A stretch of DNA of 64,000 bases from Pseudomonas gingeri (GTDB lineage Bacteria > Pseudomonadota > Gammaproteobacteria > Pseudomonadales > Pseudomonadaceae), in contig NZ_JACAQA010000031.1 of NCBI RefSeq assembly GCF_013385425.1, positions 38,086 to 102,085 on the forward strand, in the 5' to 3' direction. Made by a program: the position numbers and the translations under genes. The notes below the pieces were generated by a model. The model worked only from the letters and a program-made list of their open reading frames with translations, was not told the DNA's origin and searched no databases. Shown one piece after another: positions 52,407 to 61,644 of the stretch. The stretch's first letter is position 1, and every line of letters starts with the position of its first letter.

Positions 52407-53381
52407 ATGTCCCACCCGTTTGAAACACTCACCCCCGACCTGGTGCTCGACGCCGTGGAAAGCATCGGCTTTCTCAGTGACGCCCGGGTCCTGGCGCTCA
52501 ACAGCTACGAAAACCGTGTCTATCAGGTGGGCATCGAAGACGGCGAACCCCTGATCGCCAAGTTCTACCGCCCCCAGCGCTGGACCAACGAGGCCATCCT
52601 CGAAGAACACCGCTTCACCTTCGAACTGGCCGACTGCGACGTCCCGGTCGTCGCGCCGATGATCCACAACGGCGAAAGCCTGTTCGAACACGCCGGTTTT
52701 CGCTTCACCCTGTTCCCCCGGCGTGGCGGCCGGGCCCCGGAACCGGGCAATCTCGACCAGCTCTATCGCCTCGGACAACTGCTCGGCCGCCTGCACGCCG
52801 TGGGCGCCACCCGTCCGTTCGAACACCGCGAAGCCCTCGGGGTGAAGAACTTCGGCGAAGACTCGCTGACCACCCTGCTGGAAGGCAACTTCATTCCCCG
52901 CAGCCTGCTGCCGGCCTACGAATCCGTGGCCCGCGACCTGCTCAAGCGGGTGCAACAGGTCTACGCCGAGACCCCGCACCAGAACATCCGCATGCACGGC
53001 GACTGCCACCCCGGCAATATGATGTGCCGCGACGAGATGTTCCATATCGTCGACCTCGATGACTGCCGCATGGGCCCGGCGGTGCAGGACCTGTGGATGA
53101 TGCTCGCCGGCGACCGCCAGGAATGCCTCGGCCAACTGTCGGAACTGATGGACGGCTACAGCGAGTTCCACGACTTCAATCCCCGCGAACTGGCGCTGAT
53201 CGAACCCCTGCGCGCCCTGCGCCTGATGCACTACAGCGCCTGGCTCGCCCGCCGCTGGGACGACCCGGCGTTTCCCCACAGCTTCCCGTGGTTCGGCAGC
53301 GAGCGCTACTGGGGCGACCAGGTCCTGGCCTTGCGCGAACAACTTTCGGCGCTGAATGAAGAACCGCTGAAATTATTCTGA
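52407..53381 (+). CDS. srkA: Stress response kinase SrkA (YihE/RdoA)
   Basis: A 324-residue aminoglycoside-phosphotransferase-fold Ser/Thr kinase reported to counter stress-induced cell death in E. coli. The catalytic loop is MHGDCHPGNMM and the metal-binding segment is HIVDLDDCRMGP. Start MSHPFETLTPDLV follows GCAGGAGTCAGC; the upstream in-frame extension covers a repeat element. In E. coli yihE precedes dsbA, which is not the case here. Confidence 0.92.
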   Translation: MSHPFETLTPDLVLDAVESIGFLSDARVLALNSYENRVYQVGIEDGEPLIAKFYRPQRWTNEAILEEHRFTFELADCDVPVVAPMIHNGESLFEHAGFRFTLFPRRGGRAPEPGNLDQLYRLGQLLGRLHAVGATRPFEHREALGVKNFGEDSLTTLLEGNFIPRSLLPAYESVARDLLKRVQQVYAETPHQNIRMHGDCHPGNMMCRDEMFHIVDLDDCRMGPAVQDLWMMLAGDRQECLGQLSELMDGYSEFHDFNPRELALIEPLRALRLMHYSAWLARRWDDPAFPHSFPWFGSERYWGDQVLALREQLSALNEEPLKLF

Positions 53382-53424
53382 CGGTTGTGGCAGGATTTAG
53401 CGGTGTCGGCGTCTGAAAAGACGC

Positions 53425-53493
53425 CATCGCGAGCAAGCTCGCTCCTACAGTAATGGATTGCATCCCCCCTATAGGAGCGAGCTTGCTCGCGAT
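53425..53493. repeat. Inverted REP-like pair
   Basis: CATCGCGAGCAAGCTCGCTCCTACAG and TATAGGAGCGAGCTTGCTCGCGATA arranged outward between srkA and rarD. Confidence 0.85.
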
Positions 53494-53574
53494 AGGGCCC
53501 TCAGCCCCACCGCACCAGCCAAGACCAGCGCACCAACCCCCATAATTAGTTAGCAGCCTAAGCAAGGACTCTGC

Positions 53575-54462
53575 ATGCAAGCCGCCAACCCGCGTCGCGG
53601 GTACATCCTTGGCCTCAGCGCCTACATTATCTGGGGCCTGTTCCCCATCTACTTCAAAGCCATCGCCGCCGTACCGGCCGTCGAGATCATCATCCACCGC
53701 GTGCTCTGGTCCGCCCTGTTCGGCTCCCTGCTGCTGGTGGTCTGGAAACACCCGGGCTGGTGGAGCGAGCTGCGGGACAACCCGCGCCGCCTGGCGATCC
53801 TGGCCCTGAGCGGCACCCTGATCGCCGCCAACTGGCTGACCTACGTCTGGTCGGTCAACAACGGGCGCATGCTCGAGGCCAGCCTGGGCTACTACATCAA
53901 CCCGCTGGTCAACGTGCTGCTGGGCATGCTGCTGTTGGGCGAACGCCTGCGCCGCCTGCAATGGATCGCCGTCGGACTCGCCGCCGTGGGCGTGGCGCAG
54001 CAGGTCTGGCAGGTCGGCAGCCTGCCCTGGATCTCCCTGGTGCTGGCGCTGACCTTCGGTTTCTACGGGCTGATCCGCAAACAGGCACCGGTCAAGGCCC
54101 TGCCGGGCTTGGTGGTGGAAACCTGGATGCTGGTGCCCATCGCCATCGGCTGGCTGTTGCTGAATCCGCTCGCCACCAGCGCCCAGGCCGAATTCTGGAC
54201 CACCTCGCAAGCCTGGTGGCTGATCGCCGCCGGCCCGGTCACGCTGATCCCGCTGGTGAGCTTCAACGCGGCGGCGCGTCACCTGCCCTACACCACCCTG
54301 GGTTTCCTGCAATACATCGCGCCAACCCTGGTGTTGCTGCTGGCCGTGCTGCTGTACGACGAACACCTGACCGCCAGTAACCTGATGGCCTTCGTGTTTA
54401 TCTGGACGGGACTGGCGGTGTACAGCGTCGATGCCTGGCTCAGCCTGCGCAAGCGCAGCTGA
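53575..54462 (+). CDS. rarD: RarD, EamA/DMT family transporter
   Basis: A 295-residue inner-membrane protein with about ten helices made of two EamA repeats. The N-terminal GYILGLSAYIIWGLFPIYFKA and SLGYYINPLVNVLLGMLLLGERL segments are typical of RarD. Named for a chloramphenicol-sensitivity phenotype in Pseudomonas; the natural substrate is unknown. Convergent with the GcvR-like gene. Confidence 0.92.
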   Translation: MQAANPRRGYILGLSAYIIWGLFPIYFKAIAAVPAVEIIIHRVLWSALFGSLLLVVWKHPGWWSELRDNPRRLAILALSGTLIAANWLTYVWSVNNGRMLEASLGYYINPLVNVLLGMLLLGERLRRLQWIAVGLAAVGVAQQVWQVGSLPWISLVLALTFGFYGLIRKQAPVKALPGLVVETWMLVPIAIGWLLLNPLATSAQAEFWTTSQAWWLIAAGPVTLIPLVSFNAAARHLPYTTLGFLQYIAPTLVLLLAVLLYDEHLTASNLMAFVFIWTGLAVYSVDAWLSLRKRS

Positions 54463-54477
54463 TCAAAAAACACACAA

Positions 54478-54514
54478 AAGCCTGCAAGCCTTGCGCCACC
54501 TGGGCTGCAGGCTT
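54478..54514. terminator. Terminator between rarD and gcvR
   Basis: AAGCCTGCA and TGCAGGCTT form a 9-base stem, flanked by A-rich sequence on the left, 15 bases after the rarD stop. Confidence 0.65.
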
Positions 54515-54525
54515 CTACCCCAAGG

Positions 54526-54646
54526 TTATCCACAAGCCGGTCCACGCCGTTTGTGCACAAGCCCTTGAAACTGTTCGTTTTTTGTTCATATCAGGGAAAG
54601 CCCCGGCCGGCCTGGCCGGGCGCCGGCTCTCCCCAGGTTATCCACA
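54526..54646. other. Two perfect DnaA boxes in a convergent intergenic region
   Basis: TTATCCACA occurs at 54526-54534 and 54638-54646, in the same orientation, with TTTGTGCACAAG and an AT-rich tract (TTCGTTTTTTGTTCATATC) between them. A weaker copy (TTATCCAGT on the minus strand) follows at 54664-54672. Possible DnaA-titrating or regulatory site. Confidence 0.5.
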
Positions 54647-54678
54647 GGCCCGTCCCCGTTAAAACTGGATAACCCGCT

Positions 54679-55200
54679 TCACTCTTCGTCACTGCGCAGC
54701 ATCAACTCCACCATCAACTCATCAGCCAGGGTTTCCAGGCCCGACTGCAAGGCTTCCAGCGGCAGGTCAAACGGCACCGCCAGGATCGCCTCGGCATGGA
54801 ACAGCGGGTCGCCGCTCATGGGCGCGGGGCTCACGTCGGTCACCAGTTGCTCCAGATTGATGCCTTGTTCAGTCAACAGGCGGGTGATGTCCCGCACAAT
54901 TCCCGGGCGATCATTGCCCACCAGTTCCATCGCGATGGGTTTCCAGCGTCCGGGCGCTTCGCCGCCGCCGGGAATCACCTGAATCTGAATCCCCTGGCTG
55001 GCGAGGGCTTGGAGTGCCTTGATCAACGCGTCATGGGCCTCGGCCGGCGCCTCGACCCGGACAATCCCGACAAACTGCCCGGCCAGGCCCGACATGCGGC
55101 TTTCCAGCCAGTTGCCGCCGTGCTCGGCGATACACAGGGCAATCTGCTCGACCTGGCCGGCCTTGTCGGGTGCGAATACTGTCAGTACGAGATGGTCCAC
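54679..55200 (-). CDS. ACT-domain protein, glycine cleavage repressor (GcvR)-like
   Basis: A 173-residue protein with two ACT domains: DHLVLTVFAPDKAGQVEQIA and PIAMELVGNDRPGIVRDITRLL. The start is GTG at 55200 after GAGGG; the frame extends 17 codons upstream without similarity. In E. coli GcvR binds GcvA in response to glycine; here the paralogue identity and partner are inferred, since gcv genes are not adjacent. Confidence 0.85.
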   Translation of the reverse strand: MDHLVLTVFAPDKAGQVEQIALCIAEHGGNWLESRMSGLAGQFVGIVRVEAPAEAHDALIKALQALASQGIQIQVIPGGGEAPGRWKPIAMELVGNDRPGIVRDITRLLTEQGINLEQLVTDVSPAPMSGDPLFHAEAILAVPFDLPLEALQSGLETLADELMVELMLRSDEE

Positions 55201-55344
55201 GGGATAGCCCTCTTGTCGTTGGTCGCTCCAGTATAGGCAAGCGGGCCACACCCGTGGGCACTTGGGGGATTGATATAACTCGATCTTTCGAGCCGGGCTC
55301 TCAGTAATGGCTGATATACATCAAAACGTAGTTCAAGATGCATC

Positions 55345-55513
55345 GTTCGATGTCACGCAAGGGCAACTGTTTCGACAAGGCACTGATAGAAAGCTTTTGG
55401 GGGCGCTGAAGAACGAACTCATCCATCATCGCCAACGCCGCCACTCACGACTTGCTTACCCGGCCCTGGCTGAACTTACCCGGAAATACTGGAACCCAGC
55501 CAGGGCCGTTTGA
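55345..55513 (+). pseudogene. IS3-family transposase remnant
   Basis: From 55347 one frame reads SMSRKGNCFDKALIESFWG, the strongly conserved block of IS3-family OrfB integrases around the last catalytic Glu. A frameshift leads into ALKNELIHH, then the text jumps to QRRHSRLAYPALAEL, the usual C-terminal block (normally about 20 residues further on). So a C-terminal fragment survives with a frameshift and an internal deletion. No terminal inverted repeats were found. Confidence 0.75.
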
Positions 55514-55533
55514 AGCGCAACTGTCTGCTCTTG

Positions 55534-56043
55534 TCAGGGCTGTACAGCGTTAATACCTATCATGAAATCTTCAGCGGGGATATGAGGACCACCCCTGAGA
55601 ATGACCAGCGTATCATCTGTTGTACTGGAGTCATCGACCGCCAAGAGGAATCTGCTCACGCTGCTTTCAATAGTTACAAAACGGCTTCCCGAGCGCCTAA
55701 TTATCCAAATTTGATTATTTTCCCCATTCTTCTCGACAACGACGACATCTGTGCCTTTTGCAGTCATGTACGCGTTAAACGGAAAGCATTGAATCTCTCC
55801 CTCCCACACACCGACAGGCGACGACTCGGTAGTATTAAACGTCCACAATGCGAATAACAAATTATCCCTAGTGGTAATCCTAAGATCAGGATTACTAGCG
55901 CTATGATGAAAGAGAAAACTTCTTTCATTTAAAGCCGTGAATATTTTTCTTGGCTCAGCTGGAAGGCTTAACGCCCCAACCGAGCCATCCTCAAGCACCT
56001 GATCTGGCGTTGCAGGTTCAGGGGTATTGGTACTCTTTTTCAT
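55534..56043 (-). CDS. Hypothetical protein in an IS-flanked islet
   Basis: A 169-residue protein with good start signals (AAAGGAGAGCCTTT before ATG). The N-terminal 30 residues are Pro/Thr-rich and probably disordered; the rest is predicted beta-rich (NLLFALWTFNTTESSPVGVWEGE, IWIIRRSGSRFVTIE), possibly a small beta-sandwich or trefoil. No family recognised. Base composition is clearly lower in GC than its neighbours and it adjoins a transposase fragment, suggesting recent acquisition. Confidence 0.65.
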   Translation of the reverse strand: MKKSTNTPEPATPDQVLEDGSVGALSLPAEPRKIFTALNERSFLFHHSASNPDLRITTRDNLLFALWTFNTTESSPVGVWEGEIQCFPFNAYMTAKGTDVVVVEKNGENNQIWIIRRSGSRFVTIESSVSRFLLAVDDSSTTDDTLVILRGGPHIPAEDFMIGINAVQP

Positions 56044-56648
56044 AAAGGCTCTCCTTTACTTACTGGTTCTTGCTGATTGAGGTAACAGCAATGAAAACAG
56101 CAATGGCGAAGAACCGAGGAAGCTTGCCAACAACCGGCTGACACACAATACCCAAGCCCTCAGTGTAGCTTGATGAGAAAAGGTACAAGCTCGACCAGGC
56201 CCTGTACGCGCAAGATACGGACAAGCGGATGACATCGGGTCTGCCCTTCGAAAGATCAGGCACGCTTCCACACCATCCCCAGCACACACCACGGCGCCGT
56301 ACGGAAAAACAAATCGTGTACGATTTTCAGATTTATCTGGAACAATCCATGCTTTTCTTGAGAACATCAGCGACTGATGCGTGACCGGACAGAACCCACT
56401 GGTCGCGAAACGACGTATTTAGTCTAATTTTCACAACCGCAATGCATCATGTAGTATGCGCCGGCACGCACTACATAACGTTGGATGGACGTCTGCCCGA
56501 GTGTCTGTGAAACCACGGAAAGCCCCACCGGCTCAGGTCGGCCGGGCGAGCCCAGCCGCCCGCGAGGGCATGTTCTGGTACTGTGTTCAGAGAAGCACGC
56601 AAGGCTTTAAATAGAAGAGCTGAATAGCTGAGCAGAGTGAGGCAAGCA
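56044..56648. other. 600-base gap upstream of glcB
   Basis: No convincing gene. Short frames on the minus strand (56060-56367) lack start signals. A hairpin, ATGTAGT-AT-GCG with CGCACTACAT, lies at 56449-56476. The left half has the lower GC of the islet; the right half carries the 5' region of glcB. Confidence 0.5.
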
Positions 56649-58826
56649 ATGACTGAACACGTTCAAGTCGGTGGCCTTCAGGTCGCCAAAGTCCTGTTCG
56701 ACTTCGTGAATAACGAAGCCATTCCCGGTACCGGTCTGACCGCCGACCAGTTCTGGGCCGGTGCCGACAAGGTCATCCATGACCTGGCCCCGAAGAACCA
56801 GGCCCTACTCGCCAAACGCGATGATTTCCAGGCCCGGATCGATGCCTGGCACCAGTCCCGGGCCGGCCAGGCCCATGACGCCGTGGCTTACAAAGCCTTC
56901 CTGCAAGACATTGGCTACCTGCTACCAGAAGCGGCGGATTTCCAGGCCACGACCCAGAATGTCGACGACGAGATCGCCCGCATGGCCGGCCCACAGTTGG
57001 TGGTGCCGGTGATGAACGCGCGTTTCGCCCTCAACGCCTCGAACGCCCGCTGGGGTTCGCTGTATGACGCGCTCTATGGCACCGATGCCATCAGCGAAGC
57101 GGACGGCGCGGAAAAAGGCAAAGGCTACAACAAGGTCCGTGGCGACAAGGTCATCGCCTTCGCCCGCGCCTTCCTCGACGAAGCCACGCCCCTGGCCGCC
57201 GGCTCCCATGTCGACGCCGTGGGCTACAAGATCGTCGACGGCAAGCTCGTGGTCGCCCTCAAGGGCGGCAGCAACAGCGGCCTGCGCAACGACGCCCAGT
57301 TGATCGGCTTCCAGGGCGATGCCGCGGCACCCACCGCGATCCTGCTGAAAAACCACGGCCTGCACTTCGAAATCCAGATCGACGCCAGCAGCCCCGTCGG
57401 CCAGACCGATGCCGCCGGAGTGAAGGACCTGCTGATGGAAGCGGCCCTGACCACCATCATGGACTGCGAAGACTCGGTCGCCGCCGTCGATGCCGATGAC
57501 AAGGTGGTGATCTACCGCAACTGGCTCGGCCTGATGAAGGGCGACCTGGCGGAACAGGTCGCCAAGGGCGGCACCACCTTCACCCGGACCATGAACGCCG
57601 ACCGCCGCTACACCGCCGTCGATGGCAGTGAGTTGAGCCTGCACGGTCGCTCGCTGCTGTTCGTGCGCAACGTCGGTCACCTGATGACCATCGATGCGAT
57701 CCTCGACAGCCACGGCAACGAAGTGCCCGAAGGCATCCTCGACGGCCTGATCACCAGCCTCGCGGCGATCCATAGCCTCAACGGCAACAGCGTGCGCAAG
57801 AACAGCCGCACCGGCTCGGTCTACATCGTCAAGCCGAAGATGCACGGTCCGGAAGAAGCGGCGTTCACCAACGAGCTGTTCGGCCGTATCGAAGAGCTCC
57901 TGAACCTGCCGCGCAATACCCTGAAAGTCGGGATCATGGACGAAGAGCGACGCACCACCGTCAATCTGAAAGCCTGCATCAAGGCCGCCAGCGAGCGCGT
58001 GGTGTTTATCAACACCGGCTTCCTCGACCGCACCGGCGACGAGATCCACACCTCCATGGAAGCCGGCGCGATGGTGCGCAAGGCGGCCATGAAGACGGAA
58101 AAATGGATCGGCGCCTACGAGAACTGGAACGTCGATATCGGTTTGAGCACCGGCCTGCAAGGTCGCGCCCAGATCGGTAAAGGCATGTGGGCCATGCCCG
58201 ACCTGATGGCGGCGATGCTCGAACAGAAAATCGCCCACCCACTGGCCGGCGCCAACACCGCCTGGGTCCCGTCGCCGACCGCGGCGGCGTTGCATGCGCT
58301 GCATTACCACAAGGTCGACGTGTTCGCCCGCCAGGCCGAACTGGCCAAACGCGCGCGGGCTTCGCTCGACGATATCCTGACCATCCCGTTGGCGAGCAAT
58401 ACCGACTGGTCGGCCGAGGAGATCCGCAGCGAGCTGGACAACAACGCCCAGGGCATCCTCGGCTACGTGGTGCGCTGGATCGACCAGGGTGTCGGTTGCT
58501 CGAAGGTGCCGGACATCCATGATGTCGGCCTGATGGAAGACCGCGCCACCCTGCGCATTTCCAGCCAGCACATCGCCAACTGGCTGCGCCATGGCGTGGT
58601 CACCCAGGACCAGGTCATGGAAAGCCTCAAGCGCATGGCCCCGGTGGTCGATCGGCAGAATGCCGGTGACGCGCTGTACCGCCCGCTGGCCCCGGACTTC
58701 GACAGCAACATCGCCTTCCAGGCGGCGGTCGAACTGGTGATCGAAGGGACCAAACAGCCCAACGGCTACACCGAGCCGGTACTGCACCGTCGGCGTCGTG
58801 AGTTCAAGGCCCGTAACGGCCTGTAA
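56649..58826 (+). CDS. glcB: Malate synthase G
   Basis: Condenses glyoxylate with acetyl-CoA to malate in the glyoxylate bypass. The 725-residue length is that of the monomeric G isoform. Start MTEHVQVGGLQVAKVLFDF at 56649 follows GAGG; an ATG four codons earlier is possible. Landmarks: MDCEDSVAAVDADDK, YIVKPKMHGPEEAAFTNELFG, GIMDEERRTTVNLKACI and the TGFLDRTGDEIHTSMEAG segment. A strong terminator follows. Confidence 0.96.
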   Translation: MTEHVQVGGLQVAKVLFDFVNNEAIPGTGLTADQFWAGADKVIHDLAPKNQALLAKRDDFQARIDAWHQSRAGQAHDAVAYKAFLQDIGYLLPEAADFQATTQNVDDEIARMAGPQLVVPVMNARFALNASNARWGSLYDALYGTDAISEADGAEKGKGYNKVRGDKVIAFARAFLDEATPLAAGSHVDAVGYKIVDGKLVVALKGGSNSGLRNDAQLIGFQGDAAAPTAILLKNHGLHFEIQIDASSPVGQTDAAGVKDLLMEAALTTIMDCEDSVAAVDADDKVVIYRNWLGLMKGDLAEQVAKGGTTFTRTMNADRRYTAVDGSELSLHGRSLLFVRNVGHLMTIDAILDSHGNEVPEGILDGLITSLAAIHSLNGNSVRKNSRTGSVYIVKPKMHGPEEAAFTNELFGRIEELLNLPRNTLKVGIMDEERRTTVNLKACIKAASERVVFINTGFLDRTGDEIHTSMEAGAMVRKAAMKTEKWIGAYENWNVDIGLSTGLQGRAQIGKGMWAMPDLMAAMLEQKIAHPLAGANTAWVPSPTAAALHALHYHKVDVFARQAELAKRARASLDDILTIPLASNTDWSAEEIRSELDNNAQGILGYVVRWIDQGVGCSKVPDIHDVGLMEDRATLRISSQHIANWLRHGVVTQDQVMESLKRMAPVVDRQNAGDALYRPLAPDFDSNIAFQAAVELVIEGTKQPNGYTEPVLHRRRREFKARNGL

Positions 58827-58846
58827 TCCCGCGCTGATGGCGAAAA

Positions 58847-58882
58847 GAAAAAGCCCTGATCGGTAACGATCAGGGCTTTTTC
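58847..58882 (+). terminator. Rho-independent terminator of glcB
   Basis: AAAAAGCCCTGATC / GATCAGGGCTTTTT with a GGTAAC loop, 20 bases past the glcB stop. Confidence 0.92.
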
Positions 58883-58910
58883 ATTCCGCTCGCCTCAAGA
58901 CACCGCTCCC

Positions 58911-59010
58911 TGTAGGAGCGAGCTTGCTCGCGATGGGCGTCAACGATAACGCTGGGCATCTGATACCCCACGGTGCCTGGGCCACCATCGCGAGCAAGCT
59001 CGCTCCTACA
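58911..59010. repeat. Inverted REP-like pair
   Basis: TGTAGGAGCGAGCTTGCTCGCGATGG facing CCATCGCGAGCAAGCTCGCTCCTACAG, 100 bp overall, between glcB and the response regulator. Confidence 0.9.
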
Positions 59011-59014
59011 GGGG

Positions 59015-59458
59015 CTAAGCCACCATCCCCAGCTCACGCTTGACCAGCTTCAGCAACTGCGTGGTATCGATGGGCTTGAGCAAGAAATCCACCACGCTCA
59101 AATGCATCGCATCAATAGCATCACGCACCTGGGCATTGCCGGAGACGATGATGATCGGCAGCGCCGCCCGCTCCGAGCCGCGCACCTTGCGAATCAGGTC
59201 CAAGCCATCATCGGCCATGCGCAAATCAGTGATCAGCAGACCGATGCCGCGGTTGGACTCCAGCAACGCAAAGGCCGCCGCGCCACTGGCGGCGGTCACG
59301 CAGTGGATATCGTGGAGGGCGAGAATTTCCGACAGCAACTCCCGGGCATCCTGGTCGTCATCGACAATCAGGACCCGCTGATACGACAATTGCGGTGCCT
59401 GCATCACCTGCAGAATGGCCTCGCGCTCGGCATCGCTTAAAATATCGTGGTCAGACAT
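59015..59458 (-). CDS. Receiver-only response regulator
   Basis: A 147-residue single-domain response regulator. Acidic pocket D33-D35 (LIVDDDQD), phospho-acceptor D78 (LLITDLRM), S106 and K128 (FLLKPID) are present. A 20-residue N-terminal helix precedes the receiver; there is no output domain. Start MSDHDILSDAERE; an ATG at 59500 is possible but unsupported. Its kinase is not adjacent, so it is a phosphorelay or protein-interaction component of unknown pathway. Confidence 0.87.
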   Translation of the reverse strand: MSDHDILSDAEREAILQVMQAPQLSYQRVLIVDDDQDARELLSEILALHDIHCVTAASGAAAFALLESNRGIGLLITDLRMADDGLDLIRKVRGSERAALPIIIVSGNAQVRDAIDAMHLSVVDFLLKPIDTTQLLKLVKRELGMVA

Positions 59459-59709
59459 ACGGCTCTCTGGTATCCCTTCGGCAATCCAATCCCCTAGCAC
59501 AGTGCTCAGACATCGCTAAACGGATGCTCAATGTGCACTTCGTCGGAAAGTTTTCCAAGTCGATATTTGTTAAGAATCTGCTTCTTCAACTGTAGGCCAT
59601 TTCTCAAACCTAGACTTACGTCCAATGGGCACCCGGGAAGCGGGGGCCGACCATGGGTAGAACGGCGATTCTTCGCGCCCATAACAACGGACAAAAATCG
59701 GTAGCGGTC

Positions 59710-61644
59710 ATGAGCAAAGCGGATGCCTTCACCCAGGCCGGGAAGACCGCGGTGTTGCAAAACATCCACGGCACCTTGCAGTTCCTGCAGCGATTCCCAC
59801 CCTTCAATCAGATGGAGAACGCCCATCTGGCCTATCTGGTTGAACAGTGTCAACTGCGTTTCTACAGCACGGGCGAGAGCATCATCAAGCCCGCCGACGG
59901 GCCGGTGGAGCACTTTTATATCGTCAAGCAGGGACGGGTGGTCGGCGAGCGCCCGCACACGGCCAAGGGCGGCAGCGAAACCGTCTTCGAAATCACCACC
60001 GGCGAGTGCTTCCCCCTCGCCGCGCTGCTCGGCGAGCGGGCCACCCGCACCGAACACCTGGCGGGTGAAGACACCTTCTGCCTGCAACTGAACAAACCGG
60101 CGTTCATCAAGCTGTTCTCGTCCTCCGAGACCTTTCGCAACTTTGCCCTGCGTTGCGTCAGCAGCCTGCTGGACCAGGTCAACCAGCAAGTCCAGCGCAA
60201 GGCCGTGGAAACCCTCGGCACCCAGTACTCGCTCAACAGCCGCCTCGGCGAGCTGGCGATGCGTCATCCGGTGACCTGCAGCCCGAGCACCCCGCTGCGC
60301 GAAGCGGTGACCCTGATGCACGAGCAGCAGGTCGGCAGCATCGTGGTGGTCAATGAGGCCAAGGCCCCACTCGGCATCTTCACCCTGCGCGACCTGCGCC
60401 AGGTGGTGGCCGACGGCGTCCATGACTTCAACCAGCCCATCGACCAACACATGACCCAGGCCCCCTTCGCCCTGACCCCGGACCACAGCGCCTTCGACGC
60501 CGCGATGGCCATGACCGAACGGCACATCGCCCATGTCTGCCTGGTGAAGGAGCAGCGCCTGTGCGGCGTGGTCTCCGAGCGCGACCTGTTTTCCCTGCAA
60601 CGGGTCGACCTGGTGCACCTGGCGCGGACCATCCGCAGCGCGGCGCGCCTGGACAACCTGATCGCCATTCGCGGCGAGATCGGCCAGTTGGTGGAACGCA
60701 TGCTGGCCCACGGTGCGTCATCGACCCAGATCACCCAGATCATCACCCTGCTCAACGACCACAGCGTCTGCCGGGTCATCGAACTGACCCTGGCCGAGAA
60801 AGGCGACCCGGGCGTGCCGTTCAGTTGGCTGTGCTTCGGCAGCGAAGGCCGCCGCGAGCAGACGCTGTACACCGACCAGGACAACGGCATCCTGTTCGAG
60901 GCCCGCGACGCCGCCCATGCCGCCGAGATTCGCGGCAAGCTGCTGCCCCTGGCGCAGCAGATCAACCAGAGCCTGGCGCTGTGCGGCTTCAGCCTGTGCA
61001 AAGGCAATATCATGGCCGGCAACCCTGAGCTGTGCCTGTCGCGGGCCGAATGGGCGCGGCGCTTCTCCGCCTTTATTCGCGAAGCCACGCCGGAGAACCT
61101 GCTGGCCTCGAGCATCTATTTCGATCTGCGGGTGGTCTGGGGCGAGGAACAGGCCTGCCAGCAACTGCGCCAGGGCATCCTCGCCCAGGTCGCCGACAAC
61201 CGGCTGTTCCAACGCATGATGGCCGAAAACGCCCTGCGCCAGCGCCCACCGGTGGGGCGTTTGCGTGAGTTCGTGCTGAGCCGCAACGGCAGCGACAAGG
61301 CCACGCTCGATCTGAAAGTCCAGGGCCTGACCCCGTTCGTCGACGGTGCCCGCCTGCTGGCGCTGGCCAATGGCATCGAGGCCAGCAATACCCTCGAACG
61401 CCTGCGCCAGCTGGTAGCCAAGGAAGTGATCGAAGGCCTCGATGGCGCGGCTTATGAAGAGGCCTATCACTTCATCCAACAGACCCGCTTGCAGCAACAT
61501 CAACTGCAGACCCGGCAGAATCTGCCGTATTCCAATCGGGTCGATCCGGAAAGCCTCAACCAGCTGGACCGACGCATCCTGCGTGAAGCCCTGCGCCAGG
61601 CCCAACGCCTGCAAAGCAGCCTGGCCCTGCGGTATCAGCTATGA
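59710..61644 (+). CDS. cNMP-binding/CBS/DUF294 putative nucleotidyltransferase
   Basis: A 644-residue cytoplasmic protein: N-terminal cyclic-nucleotide-binding-like domain (about 25-145), a pair of CBS domains (MRHPVTCSPSTPLREAVTLM and MTQAPFALTPDHSAFDAAM), then a DUF294 nucleotidyltransferase-fold domain with GSEGRREQTLYTDQDNG and a DUF294 C-terminal domain. The start MSKADAFTQAGKT at 59710 fits the family; an upstream ATG at 59653 is possible. It overlaps the exonuclease gene by four bases, a pairing conserved in Pseudomonas. Substrate unknown. Confidence 0.88.
   Translation: MSKADAFTQAGKTAVLQNIHGTLQFLQRFPPFNQMENAHLAYLVEQCQLRFYSTGESIIKPADGPVEHFYIVKQGRVVGERPHTAKGGSETVFEITTGECFPLAALLGERATRTEHLAGEDTFCLQLNKPAFIKLFSSSETFRNFALRCVSSLLDQVNQQVQRKAVETLGTQYSLNSRLGELAMRHPVTCSPSTPLREAVTLMHEQQVGSIVVVNEAKAPLGIFTLRDLRQVVADGVHDFNQPIDQHMTQAPFALTPDHSAFDAAMAMTERHIAHVCLVKEQRLCGVVSERDLFSLQRVDLVHLARTIRSAARLDNLIAIRGEIGQLVERMLAHGASSTQITQIITLLNDHSVCRVIELTLAEKGDPGVPFSWLCFGSEGRREQTLYTDQDNGILFEARDAAHAAEIRGKLLPLAQQINQSLALCGFSLCKGNIMAGNPELCLSRAEWARRFSAFIREATPENLLASSIYFDLRVVWGEEQACQQLRQGILAQVADNRLFQRMMAENALRQRPPVGRLREFVLSRNGSDKATLDLKVQGLTPFVDGARLLALANGIEASNTLERLRQLVAKEVIEGLDGAAYEEAYHFIQQTRLQQHQLQTRQNLPYSNRVDPESLNQLDRRILREALRQAQRLQSSLALRYQL

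Noticed and set aside
56056..56367. Possible genes upstream of the islet gene, one ending in a hydrophobic helix
   Set aside because: Two overlapping frames of equal quality, no ribosome-binding site, Cys/Ser-rich composition and no recognisable domain; not enough to annotate.
28519..59010. CRISPR array
   Set aside because: The repeats are dispersed singly between genes as inverted pairs, not as direct repeats with regular spacers, and there are no cas genes.
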